Source: Liolophura sinensis | Taxonomy: Eukaryota > Mollusca > Polyplacophora > Chitonida > Chitonidae | Direction of reading: 5' to 3' | Length of the DNA: 64,000 nucleotides | Assembly (NCBI RefSeq): GCF_032854445.1 | Contig: NW_027017954.1 | Location: 620,001-684,000 of the forward strand | Shown: positions 20,186-31,719 of the stretch, one piece after another | Numbering within the stretch: position 1 is the stretch's first letter | How the letters are laid out: the number at the start of each line of letters is the position of its first letter | Notes under the pieces: generated by a model | What the model was told of the DNA's origin: nothing | Seen by the model: the letters and a program-made list of their open reading frames with translations, nothing else | Database searches by the model: none | Program-made: the position numbers and the translations under genes

Positions 20186-21396
20186 GATGCATAGATTTAA
20201 ATGGACTATTTAGCTATGCCCACTTCGATATTTATGGGTCTTTTCCTTTAACGAAACAGTATATTTGTTTTTAGCTATTATAAAGGTTTATTTTTTCATG
20301 TAAGAGACAGTTGCTAATCTCAAAATCTACGTTGTGATATATTTTTGATATTTACATTTTAAGAACAAATCTAACAAATACTGCTGAAATTGGGCTGTTT
20401 ATTGACACAATAAAAACTGGCCTGCCGGCGGTATATGCACATTTCCTCTCCTATTTACAATTTTTTTCCTTAACTTTGTTAGCCGTTTTGATTGATCCAA
20501 ATTTGATTCCTATTTTTAAATATTTATCAGTCTGTACATGTAACTGTACGTGTGGTGTCTGATATTCCATCTTTTAGTCGCCTATGGCTACTCAGTGTTG
20601 GCATTAAAGATATTATTCGTCATTGTTTAGTAATGTGTTGATTCTAGTGACACAAAATCAATTATCGTTATTTGAGTGTTGTGGAGGTTACAATATAATA
20701 ACTACATTTCTTTTTATTGAATGTGAAATCTTTGATATCGAAACAACAAAAAACGCTGTGAATCACAATTGTTAAACAAAGATAAACTTCAATTTGTGGC
20801 TGGCTTGAACACAAACATGAGTGGATCCCGTTGTTTCTTAGGATTTATCCTATTTGTTCGCTCAACACCATGTCGTTCATATCACGACGGTGTCTCCTTG
20901 TAACTGGCCGCCTTCAGTGCCGATATATTTATAGTGCTGGATCGCCATGTGAAAGACACGTTATATTAGATGTACCGTAACACCATTCTCTAAAATGTGC
21001 GATTAAAAAAACAGCATCAATCTGTAACAGGGGAACATGTAAAAGGTACGGCCTAACTTGACGACCGACGGCAAGTGACGACCTGTCAATTTGGGTTAAA
21101 ATCGCGGGAAATTCCTTTATTCTGTCGCTGGTTCGCGGCCGGTGGTTTTTATAAAAATAGGATCTGATGGCTTACGAAGACGGAAACTGACTCATACGGC
21201 TTAGATATTTAGTATATTTTTATACATTGCCCATTGACTGGGCCTTTTAATCTGCTCAGTATCTCAGCAATCACTAACGAGATGAAGTCACCACCCAAGC
21301 TTTGGCTGGTTTGGCAGGCGGCTGTAAGTCGCAAGGTGAGTCAGGTGCTTACATGGCAGAGAGCTGTGGTTTAGGCCATGCAGTCAGCCCTTCTAC
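20186..21396. other. Intergenic sequence, no genes seen
   Basis: AT-rich sequence. I find no exon-like stretch, tandem array or SINE between the foldback element and the SINE-A copy at 21397. Confidence 0.6.
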
Positions 21397-21608
21397 CCAT
21401 ACTACGCCTCACTCAAGAATATTTATTGATACTACGGCGAATATCATTATGGTGGGAGGAAACCGCTCGGAGCCCGTCAAAAACCACGGCCATCCGCAGG
21501 TTGCTGGCAGACCTTCCCACGTACGTTCGTAGAGGGAGCTAACATGAGCTGGACTTGAAATAGCAGCGACCACATTGATGAAAGGTTCCTGGGTCATTAA
21601 GTTACGCT
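21397..21608 (-). mobile_element. SINE-A, reversed and degraded
   Basis: It runs from CTACGCCTCACTCAAGAATA through CATTATGGTGGGAGGAAACC, GCAGGTTGCTGGCAGACC and GAGCTGGACTTGAAATAGC, ending near CCTGGGTCATTAAG. The 3' tail and head are both worn. Confidence 0.75.
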
Positions 21609-21823
21609 TAGATTGCAAACTGTTCATAATATCATCTTGTTCATGTTACAATCCTTAAGCTTTATACAGTCCCCTGTTCGGTACTTATACACCCCTGGCC
21701 TCGGGCCATAAGCGGACTTCGATACAACTAGGGCTGATATTCCCAGAGACCCTGAACGCTGTGTCCATATTTGCCAACAAGAGTGTTGTATATATCACAA
21801 AATTTTATAGACTTAGAGTGATT

Positions 21824-21895
21824 GCGTTGAGTGAGTGAGTGAGTGAGTGAGTGAGTGAGAGCTAGGAGACGCCTTACCGAAGGCAAGTAAGCGTA
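21824..21895 (-). mobile_element. SINE-B fragment with (TGAG)n tail
   Basis: Seven TGAG repeats (the complement of the SINE-B CACT tail) are joined directly to GGAGACGCCTTACCGAAGGC, an internal SINE-B segment. About 150 bases of the element are missing between them, so this is an internally deleted copy. Confidence 0.65.
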
Positions 21896-21954
21896 ATATT
21901 TCACACTTTTCCGTCTGGGTAAAACAGCTGCACGTCATTCTATGACTTTCGCAG

Positions 21955-22106
21955 AATGTTTTAGATGGTCGATGGGAAGAACATTGTCAAAAGAGCTGAG
22001 GCTATTGTTGGGCCGAAAACGTGATAAAGTCACTGGGGAATGACGGAACTAACTGACGGAAACCCAAGATGCGATGCTGGCTTCATGCGCAACAAGCGTT
22101 GGACAG
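21955..22106 (+). pseudogene. Decayed EGF-like exon
   Basis: It aligns along its length with the gene 2 exon at 46380-46529, including the upstream TTTCGCAG and downstream GACAG-GTAAGTG. It is 152 bases against 150. It has an extra base near its start (AATGTTTTAGATGG against AATGTGTTGACGG) and a TGT-to-TGA change at one conserved Cys, so no complete EGF module can be made. Confidence 0.8.
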
Positions 22107-23305
22107 GTAAGTGCATAGAATTCAGTATGACAGAAAGGAAATCCAATGCTTGTTTAAAGAAAGTAATAAAAAATGAAATACATTCAGAACGTTTTTAGTC
22201 CCATTTTGACATAAAGTTGCTCTCATTAAGTCCATGTTTACTGTTTTAAATGTTTCACATTTGAGGAGTTATTGAGGTAATTGCTAGAAAATCTAAAACA
22301 TTTGCCACGGTGTGTTACAATAGTACAATAATAATACATTTTCCTCTCCAAATTGTGAAGGCCTTTGAATACATTTAAATAGTTCCCTGAAGGTTTGAAA
22401 ATGAGAAAATATCAATCAAATCTCCAAAATTCATAGCACAAATGGCTGGGAGCCAGATATAACCAGCTCCTCCCGTCGGGGGATTAGCCCATCCCCAGAA
22501 AAAACGCAGAGCTGTAGTTTTAGTTGGGATTACACGCGGTACACACTGCTGCCCTGTGATTATGTCAACAGCCAATCCCCACAGGGCTCACCAGGTACTA
22601 GGACCCTGCACACATTGTGTAAGGTATTAGTTCATTCATAGTTGCTGCTTAACACCGTGCTCAAGAAGTTGTTTAGTATCGAAATTCGCGGATTTATTAT
22701 ATAGGGTTATATGTATAGGACATGCACTAAACTCTCTACTCATGACATGAAAGAGCTTGGTTTTACAATAATCACAAAGAGTTTCTCAAGAACATACCCT
22801 GCAGCACTAGATATATGTACAATCATAGCACACATGAGCTCTAAGAACTCACATTTTGAATTCACATCCAGGAGTTTTTGTCTTGGCCTTATTTTTTATA
22901 TATATTCGCAATTTCGGTTTTAAAATCTCCAACAGACAATTGTCTCCATGAGGAAGACAGGATATCCATTCATTGCATCCATTATCCAGAACGATCCACT
23001 ACCATTTTTTCTTGTTTATGTGACTCAGCACGCAGCTCAAATATCTAAAATCTTCAGCTAAAGTTGCACCGCACTAGAGAATACCGCCATCCCACTCCCT
23101 TTCATAGCATATGCCTGTCAAGTTGTCAAGCTTTGTCCCTCGGCGCCATAGTGCAACGATTTTGTTCAGAAAATTTCTGTGGACATTTCTGTGCTGCTGA
23201 ATTGTTCGTCAAAATAATACATTGCCCACCAAAAAGTGAATAAGATGTAACACAATAATATCTGCAATTTCAGCTTTGTTTAAATGTGTATTTTATGGTT
23301 TATAG
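22107..23305. other. Intron-like sequence of the partial copy
   Basis: 22107-22165 follows the intron of gene 2 after 46529. From about 22920 onward the sequence matches 58790-59160 (CTCAGCACGCAGCTCAAA). Between these, 22170-22920 has no recognised match in the window. No EGF exons are present. Confidence 0.55.
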
Positions 23306-23399
23306 CCGTCAATTATAACTACACAGGAGTGGTTATAGGCTGTGTGGCTGTGGTCGTGGTGGTCGCTATAGTAATCGTCGTTATTGTACTGATGTACAC
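23306..23399 (+). CDS. Membrane-span exon of the partial copy
   Basis: Acceptor TATAG is at 23301-23305 and donor GTAAGT at 23400. It enters in phase 1 and leaves in phase 2. It encodes VNYNYTGVVIGCVAVVV then VVAIVIVVIVLMYT, a strongly hydrophobic helix. It is two codons longer than the gene 2 equivalent (59163-59250) and otherwise almost identical. It is open, but its gene context is broken. Confidence 0.65.
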
Positions 23400-23803
23400 G
23401 TAAGTGATGCGAACCTAAAAAAGGAGCATGAATGTTTATTCCACGGTTTAGATTATTTTATTTTGTAATATTTTATGTATTTATTATATTTTTATAATAT
23501 TTTGTTTATACACTAAAGGGTGCGATACACATAAAGTTCTACTCATCGTTCCCTCTCCATGATACATGCTACGCTGTACGTGGTAACCGCCGTCGATACA
23601 GAATAATGTGCAGTTTAAATCCTAACACATTTACATGTACTCTGAAAATGTGACGTCTTAACCGAGGAAATCCATATTAGAGATAAGCATTTTGTAACAT
23701 GCTGCTGTAATAATTTTTTGTTTGTCTGGTCTATATTTGGTGATAAGCTAGCATATCTTTACTGAAAGTATTTACGTGACCACAGACTGTGTTATTTCTA
23801 CAG

Positions 23804-23897
23804 AAGAGGATGTCATTGCAATACGTCAGGGGGGACCTTTGAGCGTTCAGATCCGGTCCACGTGGACACAGACCCCCATTACAACTTCCGTTCTTCT
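23804..23897 (+). CDS. Cytoplasmic tail exon 1 of the partial copy
   Basis: Acceptor AG is at 23802-23803 and donor GTAGGG at 23898. It continues the phase from the membrane exon and encodes RGCHCNTSGGTFERSDPVHV then DTDPHYNFRSS. The first 20 residues match the gene 2 tail; DTDPHYNFRSS has no counterpart there. The following 310-base interval (23898-24207) begins GTAGGG and ends CAG and reads as an intron. Confidence 0.5.
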
Positions 23898-24207
23898 GTA
23901 GGGAAATGTAATTCTGTGTATTTATTAGGGTATACAGTCATTTTTTTTGCTCCCAGGCGGCCATTTTTGGTGTACAGGTGCATGCTTGGTATTTAATTGC
24001 TGGAAACTGTCTAAACTCTGAGGAGGTATGACCTTTATTGAAGAAAGTTTGAAATTCTGGGGCGAGAGGTCACAAGGTGTGAGGCTGGGCCAGGTATGCA
24101 CCAAAGCTTATTGGCCACGGCATGTTTGGGACTGAGATACAGCGCTAGACGTTAACATTGTAGCTTATGGAAAATTAATGGGGGTCTGAGGCCACGTCCA
24201 GAATCAG

Positions 24208-24357
24208 GAAAGTTCTATTCAAGGGAGAGAAGCGCGGATTTCAACTCTAGTGGACAGCAATCCGTATGAGAACGTTTATGAGAATGAGTACGACAAACTC
24301 CGATTTTCTTGTAATGACCGCGAGACCCCGAGGCCCCGGAAAACAGTGAACAGTTGA
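24208..24357 (+). CDS. Cytoplasmic tail exon 2 of the partial copy, with stop
   Basis: Acceptor CAG is at 24205-24207. 150 bases in frame end in TGA (24355-24357). It encodes ESSIQGREARIST then VDSNPYENVYENEYDKLRFS and ends RPRKTVNS. The three-tyrosine cluster is conserved with gene 2 (one Ser-to-Asn and one Ile-to-Leu change), while the last 15 or so residues differ. Confidence 0.55.
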   Translation, partial: ESSIQGREARISTLVDSNPYENVYENEYDKLRFSCNDRETPRPRKTVNS

Positions 24358-24485
24358 ACCAGTTGAATTTCAACTCTAGTGGACAGCAATCCGTATGAGA
24401 ACGTTTATGTGAATTAGTACGATAAACTCGATTTTCTTGTAATGACCTCGAGACCCTGAGGCCCCGGAAAACAGTGCACGGTTAA
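24238..24485 (+). repeat. Tandem duplication of the tyrosine-cluster segment
   Basis: 24238-24365 is repeated at 24366-24485 (ATTTCAACTCTAGTGGACAG ... GAGGCCCCGGAAAACAGTG). The second copy lies after the stop, has GTGAATTAG where the first has GAGAATGAG (creating a stop) and lacks one base further on, so it is non-coding. Confidence 0.85.
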
Positions 24486-27400
24486 AAATGACAAGTTTTG
24501 AACATATATATAGTCTGAATTAAATAATTCGCGCCTTAAAAAAACACTTTCTTTTCCATTTGGACAGATTCAAAGGGCCAATGTTTCTTAGTGGACACAA
24601 GCGTTGCGTTTTAGCAGTCCTCTCGTCCTCGTCCTGCAGTTGGCCGAGTTGGCTGGACCGACCTCAGGGAATTTAGCGAACATGGCAAGACTTGCTGACT
24701 GATAACAGACCATTTCATAATTAGTCTGGGAAAATGTTTTCATAATAAATCTGACTTAGTTAAGGAAAAAATAATGCAAAACACAATATTTTTTCTCTCC
24801 CGGGGCGGTTTCCTTGCCAGCTCACCCTGACAACTCATTGCAGTATCCTGCCCGTGTGATTTTACGTATGATAATTGTGTCCTATATCATTATTCTATAA
24901 TGGTATAGTGGCAAACCTTTATGTTCACTTTAATTATACAGAAAAAACATAATGGGTTTCCTGTACCAAAAAAGTTCTAAAAGTTGACTTCATAATTATA
25001 ATAACCGTATCAAATTTAAATTCTAATCTTGCAAGCAAAATTATATATATGCAGCAAATATGTTACTAAAACGAACATGATCGTTGTTCAGAGCGAGGGG
25101 GCGGAGAAGCCATGTTGCCACATAGATGGTTGCTATGCAGTTTAAATACCTTCTAGTTTCGAGACTAAATCACCTTGTCCAGTTAAAATAATCGAAGAAC
25201 TTTATCTTAACTTTTACCTTATTCCAAATGGAACGTGATGCTACTAGTATGTGAGAGTTACATAGTATGAATGAATTGATATCTGCAAGCTTGTGCAGCG
25301 TTGTCAGTTTCATGACCTCCAGTGTTTTGAAGAATTAATAAAGTTGCACTTTTTGTAAGTGGTTTAAGGTAACTTGGAGTAGTAAGTATCGAAGCATGGA
25401 TTTAAACCCTTTGTATTCGTCATCTGTTCAAGTCGCTTAAGTCCCACTTACCAAGCCTTCGTAACAGAATTAAGAGATGGTGTCGGAGACTATCTGTTAC
25501 ATTTCCAATATTGTATGATCCAGTGCATAGAATACTTAGATGTTGATATATTTCATTTGCATTTGTAACTACACTGCATGTAAGATATGCTTTTGTTTAA
25601 CACTGTAGATAGATCTAAATGCATGAGGTTACTACAGTGCATTTCCATCAGTTAACTGTTCCGTGATATAGACCCTGGCCGTCAAATCGGTCTTGGAATG
25701 GTAATTTTCCAGCTAAACAAACAATATTTCCGCAAAATATTGCAAAATTCTAACGAGTCTATACTACCATGAGTAGATCTAATGTTAATGTAAAACATTT
25801 ACAGCATAAGACAACCATATTATTTAACTAAAATACATATTTATACAATATATGTACACACACCTCATGACTCCTCGTCGTCATATGACTAAATTATTTT
25901 TAAAGTAAGCATCTACGAAAATTTAAGGACTATAGAATACATTTTATACATATTTGTTACTTTAAAACAAAGTTGAATGCTTTTGCTGACAAATGCTTTT
26001 TAGCACCTTCAAGTTTTCTTCAAATATTAATTTTAATACTTTTTTATTTACTTTTGTATCATGTGTTATTATTCCTGCATAAACCATTATTCTGCTGGTG
26101 GACTAAGTGTCCCCAAGGCCATGTTTTTGTTATCAGGTAAAATGTTTACCTAATTCCTAATTGAATACCTAATTGCCTATTAGAGTAAAGCCATGGTGCT
26201 GAGCGGGTGAGGGGGCATTTACATAAACAGTTAGAATAACACCCAAGCGTATTTCACCCGTTTCATGTTACTATTTGCCAATTATCATAAAGTGGCAGTC
26301 GCCAGTCAGTGGCAGTCACCAACTCCTGATAGTGACAAAATACAGTTTATTTATATATTTATTTTAATGGTGTTTTCGCCGTGCGCCATACATATAGTTA
26401 AAAGGAAACTTGACACTGCACGCGGGACTAGCATGCATGTATAATACAAAAGGTATTAAATATAGACTACAATGCTTTTTATGTTTATTGGGGGTATAGA
26501 GGAAAAACCCGCTGTGCAAGATGTATGAGTCCGCGTAATTTAATTTGGGGAATAAAACAATATTTTCTAACTCACAGCAACCGCAAAGGTTCCCGAGTAA
26601 TTATCCTGCGGAAACAATAATTACTCGGCAACGCAGGCCCCGTAACTCTCATCGGCTGATGTCATTTTTTTTTCATCTTCTGTTGCCTGGAAAATAGTTG
26701 TTTTCATGGCACCCCAAATACCTCAGAGGTCTACATCAGTCGACGAGGTCCCAATTCTCGAAGTTTCAGGTCCCAGGCGCTCATCTGGCGTTTCGCCTTG
26801 ATTGGCGTCAATGACAGTTGGATAATTCCGATGAATTATGAGCGGATGAGCGGATGTGGGTCGCACAATTATACATTCATTGATTTGTTTATTGCTTAAC
26901 GCCATATTCCAGAGGTTTTCACTTATACGATGGCGTTTACTTTTGCTGGTAGAGAAATTCGATGTGCATGCGGAAAACCGTTAACCTGTAGTAAGTTTCT
27001 GAAGAAATTTTCTATGTGCAACGTACAGATATGCACACCATATTGATGGAAGGCAAGCGGTCCTCAAAGAACTTCAGGCTTTACAACCAGCCGTACAACA
27101 GTCGTCTACCGTATCACTTATTGTCACGAAAGCCTCATTGTGAACGACGGGGGGCGGAATGTACAAACCCAATGTCCAAGTCAATTTGTGAACTCCAGCT
27201 TTGTGTGTCCTGGTGATTAAATCGCAATTGCCTTAACCTCTCTCTATCCATTGCCAACAATCTGCGGATGACCGTGTGTTTTTCTGTTGCTACTTCCTTT
27301 TTAATTCAACTTCTGCGTTTTTCTAGCGCTACACTTGAATATAGTATCTCTACATAGAGCAGTACATGTGAAATGCCGCTCATTTCCTTCGCAGTATTGG

Positions 27401-27560
27401 TTCTACGCATAGCTACCCAAGCGAGAAATTATACAAACACATTTTAAGTCTCCAAAATTATGAGATATCCGACCAGTGCACATAAAGTATAAATAATTCG
27501 TTCGTTGTTGAATTGAAACATGGCTACAGTGCACGTGTTAACATTTTTACTTCCTTCTTA
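24486..27560. other. Intergenic block paralogous to 59.9-63.1 kb
   Basis: 24540-26340 matches the region after gene 2 in order: CACAATATTTTTTCTC, GTTACTAAAACGAACATGAT, GAAGCATG-ATTTAAACCC, CTGCTGGTGGACTAAGTG. An AATAAA at 25337-25342 is conserved in the paralogue at 62013-62018 and may be an old polyadenylation signal. Small SINE-A tail fragments occur at 26339-26395 and 26880-26945. No genes seen. Confidence 0.65.
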
Positions 27561-28221
27561 TATCGATCATTAGAAATTATTTTCCATTTGAGCGTTACTG
27601 CGTGTTAATTTGACGAGTTCACATTTTTCATGTTCATTCGCTATCCCCGCTACGTATAGAATCCGCAATCGCAGATTTATTTCATTCATCACTCAAAATA
27701 ACAGTTCACTCATTCAACAGCGGTAAAATATAAAGGTAAAAGAAAGCGCAGTGTAAAACACCATTGTGTTTGTAAATGCTGTACTGTATGTGTTCTTACA
27801 ATACACCATTAGTGATTAGAAGTCAGATAGAAATGGGAACGCATTTCATGTATACTTTGACTATTAGCACGCTCAAAAACCGTACTATGAATGTAGCAGT
27901 GACGGTTTCAGTGCTCTCATATGTTGGAAATCACTGGAAACTATATTCACGCCGTCTTCTTCCTCGTTGGAATATGCTGTAAGTCTATAGTATAATGGTG
28001 TTCATGTAGAATGACACAATGAATGGCGAGGTAAGTAGAAACACACCCATCACCCTTCTGCTGACACAATGATTTCTTTCAAGTCATTCTTTGCACGCCA
28101 TATTTTTGGTACTTCTTATCATCGTTCCGTCTGTAAGGATAGACTACTGCTAGTACAGAAAAAACTGGTGACCCGTGGAGACCAGTGTCAGTCTGTCGCG
28201 TTAGTTCACCTCGTCTGTACC

Positions 28222-28230
28222 CTATATAAC
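28222..28230 (+). promoter_or_regulatory. TATA-like element upstream of the signal exon
   Basis: CTATATAAC lies 96 bases before the ATG at 28326, a distance that fits a TATA box with a short 5' leader. The paralogous position in copy beta reads GTATACAAC, so the motif is damaged there. No transcript evidence is available. Confidence 0.35.
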
Positions 28231-28325
28231 TAGGTACACGACTTCACACTGACCTTAAATACCTGGACGCCTAAGACTTGTCGGATGCTTAGTAGGTGTT
28301 ACTGTGAAACTCCCTGGTACCAATA

Positions 28326-28380
28326 ATGTTCTTGACCACATGTACCATCGTGTATGTGCTCATCAGTGATATCTCATCCG
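28326..28380 (+). CDS. Possible signal-peptide first exon of gene 2
   Basis: The ATG opens MFLTTCTIVYVLISDISS, a short N-region, a hydrophobic core and small residues at the end, typical of a secretion signal. The exon ends one base into the next codon at a GTATGT donor (28381). That is phase 1, exactly what every extracellular exon of gene 2 requires. Joining it to the exon at 40968 gives ISSAVCPG. The intron would be 12.6 kb, long but possible. The assignment to gene 2 rests on phase and position only. Confidence 0.45.
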
Positions 28381-28616
28381 GTATGTACCCATTCTCTTGT
28401 CTCGTTGTTTCTGTTAGTATGCTACAGCAAATAATGGAATGTACATATGTCTATCTGATGGATATACTTAATGCGCATCAAATCACACACACGTTGTCTC
28501 CATACTGAAGAAAACGTTACTTCAGCCTGTTGTATGGTTACAAATTGGTTTACAACACCAACATTTCAGTGAAAGGGACATGCGCAGTTGTTAAGCCATT
28601 CCACAAAAGAATTTGA

Positions 28617-28665
28617 TTTATTTATTTAATTGGTGTTTTACGCCGTCGTCAAGAATATTTCAATG
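28617..28665 (-). mobile_element. SINE-A tail fragment
   Basis: TTATTTATTTAATTGGTG, TTTTACGCCGTCGTCAAG and AATATTTC match the 3' end of SINE-A in reverse. A corresponding fragment is at 31989-32070, in copy beta. Confidence 0.7.
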
Positions 28666-31660
28666 AAAAAACGGATAAGTAGATAGCGCTTCTTTTTCCA
28701 TTTTTCTTGAATATAGGTAGAAAGATAACACGAGTATGATTATGTAGTAGTACGTGATAGCTATGTCGGGATCCGGGATGGTTCCATCAATGGTAAGCTG
28801 CCATGTATGTGTTTGCGAGTGCTGATTGGAAGCAAGAAAATATATGAGCTGGACTACGAAATACCTATAACATAGTGTGAGATATACTCCGAGTTCAGAT
28901 GCTGATTTTTGGAATGAGAAAACAATATTTGGTGACTTCGCTTACGCAAACCATCTCGCACTCGGAGATGAACCCTAAGATTTTCTTTAAATATTAGAAT
29001 GTTTAAAAAAGCCATGTTTCGTAATCTCTTTGCGTTTTTGTATAGAAACATTTTCAGTTAGTTTTAGTTCATTATTATAGTTCAGGTAGAAATTATTACT
29101 TACATTAGATATTAGATATTATCGACAGGTTAATACACGTGTCATACTTGGCGATGATGTAGCCGGCCGCCACTACCCCTCCGCTCCCCACCACCACATA
29201 TGTTACTTTAGCCCTTCTCTTGCCCTAACTATGGAACCTCATACCCTATCAACATTTAGGTAAGAGAAACGAAACATAAAAATAATGTTTTTATATGATC
29301 TTAACGCGGGGAATTCCTGGTTTAAAACCCAATAGATTGTCTTTACCATGTGCCAAGTAATTATTTATAAGGTATATATGTTTTGACTGGAATTGTTTAG
29401 AATCTGTGATTCGAATGAGACATCCACATACCAGCCGTGAACCTAGGGACAGTTTAATCAGGTTTTTGTATTGAACTGGACAAAGAATACAAAGATTTAC
29501 TCAAAACAAATGGCGAATACTTAAATGCAGCAAATGTTGATGGTAGGCATAATACGATGACTATGGGTTTAGTATCTAACACCAGATGACATTCATTAAT
29601 CAACTTGACTAGTCTTCTGTGCATTGAGAAGGCATCAGAAAACAACATATTTTGTAGTAATATAACTTCGGGGATATTGGGAACGAAAACCCATGTATAG
29701 TGGTGTGAGGATGCTCACTCTCATAAAAGGAGGTAAACTAGGCTGATTACATTGAACATTATGTCATCCGCGACGTATAACCCAGTGCTATGCAGAGTGG
29801 ATATTTACAACATTAAGTTCACAGTGTGGCATTTTATGGACAGGCTGCAGGTGAAGCTTTTTACTTCTCGCCTTCCAAATGTCCTACCCAGTGGTGTGGG
29901 TTTGACAGGAGTGTACAGGTTACGCCCTATTTCTCTTCGGAGGTAACCTTATTTTGGCCTAGATAAAGATCAGGCATTCCGTATGAGCTGTGGTAATATT
30001 ATCTAGTTCTTTGTAAAGACTATGTAGTTCCCCCAATGTAGGAATGAAAAGAGTTAGGCGATTGACTGGATGATTGAAAAATCTCTAACCTCATTATTTC
30101 CCTCATTTACAAATGTACACCGATATATAAAACTAGTTATAATGTACAGAAGACGAAGTATAAGTATACTAAAGCATTCAAAACCTTCTGTAATATTGTG
30201 ACTTTTCCCCCGCGTGATATATCAACCATCACTATGGCAGTAAGATACAATTCTGGAGTTTTGGCCGATGGTATATCACACTGTGATCTAAATATGAAGC
30301 AATATACTACTTCACTGTCAATCATACACAATCTTTAACTGGTATGTCTACAATTTGGGTTTATGTACGGAGAACAGATTTCTTCTTCTTTATTAACAAG
30401 AGCTTCGCTTACTGATGCTCTGAATTTATTTGCAAAATCCGCTTTCCCTCATGGCCGATTTCTTATTACGGTTCTAAGAATGTATTTTCAGATTAAGAAA
30501 CTTGAATTATGCGTCGTTGTTGAGTTTCTTAACCTAGTAACAATGAATTTTAAAAGACATTCAGAATAGCACTAAAACAGAAAGACATGTAAGACTGGTC
30601 GACTGGGAAAAATATATTTATCGCTGACGTTGCGGTGTTGAGCTTGATACTTCTTAATCTCCTTGATCCTGAAAGCCGTATAGAATTGGTAGATTTTGCA
30701 TAACAAATTGGATCTTGGTGTAAATTGTTGCTACAAGGCCCTTAACTTCAAGACTGCCCGACCTCTAACCGACGGCTTAGATCGATCAGCGTTAAAATAC
30801 CAAAATTTATGTATAAACATAAATATGAGAGCTAATAAAAGAATTATCGTGTGTTCGAGACAATGTGAATCATCGCCAAGCTCTTTAGTAACACCGTACT
30901 TTAAGTCTTGTTTATGAGCCAAGGTGTGTTATGTCTGTCACTGTGACTCACACGGTGCCCGTGGCACACGACAGTGTTCTTATATATAGAGCATTAGAAT
31001 TATTTTCCATTTGGGGTGTTACAGTGTGTTGATGTGAAGAGATTACACTTTTCAAGTTCGTTCCCTATCTCCGCTGCATATAGTACCCTTAACCACAGAT
31101 TTATTTCATTCATCACTAAAAAACACTTCACTTATACAAGAGCTCTAAATTTTAGAAGAAAGCGCAGAGTAAAACACCGGTAAGTAACTAACGTACATTG
31201 TGTTTGTGAATACTGTACTGTATTGTTTTTTTGTAATAGGATCATATCTATTTCATAGATATGTGATCAGAAGTCAGATAAAAATGGGAACGTATTTCAT
31301 GGATACTCCATTACCTAGCCCAGAGCCGAGTCATGGTTGTAGAACTCTTATATAGTATAATGGTGTTCATGTAGAAGGGACACGGTGAAAGGCGAGGTAA
31401 GTAGAAACACCCGTCACCTTTCAACTGATACAATGATTTATTTCAAGTCTTCTTTGCACGCCATATTTGTGGCATTTGAGATAGGCTACTGCTAGTACAG
31501 AAAAACTTGGTGACCCGGGGAGATCAGTGTCAAGCTGTTGCGTTACCCTACCTCGTCTTAACCGTATACAACTAGGCATACGACACAGACCCTGAATGCG
31601 TGTAAGCTTAAGACTTGTCAGTTGTTGAGTAAGTGTTACTTATAAACTTTTCTGGTAGCA

Positions 31661-31719
31661 ATGATCTTAATCACCCCACCTGTACAGTCCTGTATCTCCT
31701 CATCAGTGATATCTCATCG
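31661..31719 (+). pseudogene. Broken copy of the signal-peptide exon
   Basis: Aligned to 28326-28380 and followed by the same GTATGT donor, but 59 bases long. A C is lost just before the donor (CATCGGTATG against CATCCGGTATG) and several bases are gained upstream. In the phase-1 frame there is a TGA at 31707-31709, and the ATG frame gives no hydrophobic core. Confidence 0.7.

Larger units (their letters stand above)
21955..24357 (+). pseudogene. Partial receptor copy: broken EGF exon, membrane span, tail
   Basis: This locus resembles the 3' half of gene 2. A decayed EGF exon (21955-22106) is followed, after the point where four EGF exons would be expected, by an open membrane-span exon (23306-23399) and two tail exons (23804-23897, 24208-24357). 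The EGF exon has a frameshift and a stop. No signal peptide or other extracellular exon is seen between 17 and 23 kb. I therefore call a truncated pseudogene, although the membrane and tail exons remain open and could be spliced to something else. Confidence 0.6.
27570..30985. repeat. Segmental duplication, copy alpha
   Basis: Matches copy beta (30985-35600) over much of its length. Anchors are ATTATTTTCCATTTG (27578/30992), AGTATAATGGTGTTCATGTAGA (27990/31354), the signal-exon region (28326/31661), CATATGTTACTTT (29197/32787), AAATGGCGAATA (29507/33939) and TGACATTCATTGATnCAACTTGACTAG-type sequence (29587/34028). Copies are separated by many small indels. Confidence 0.8.
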
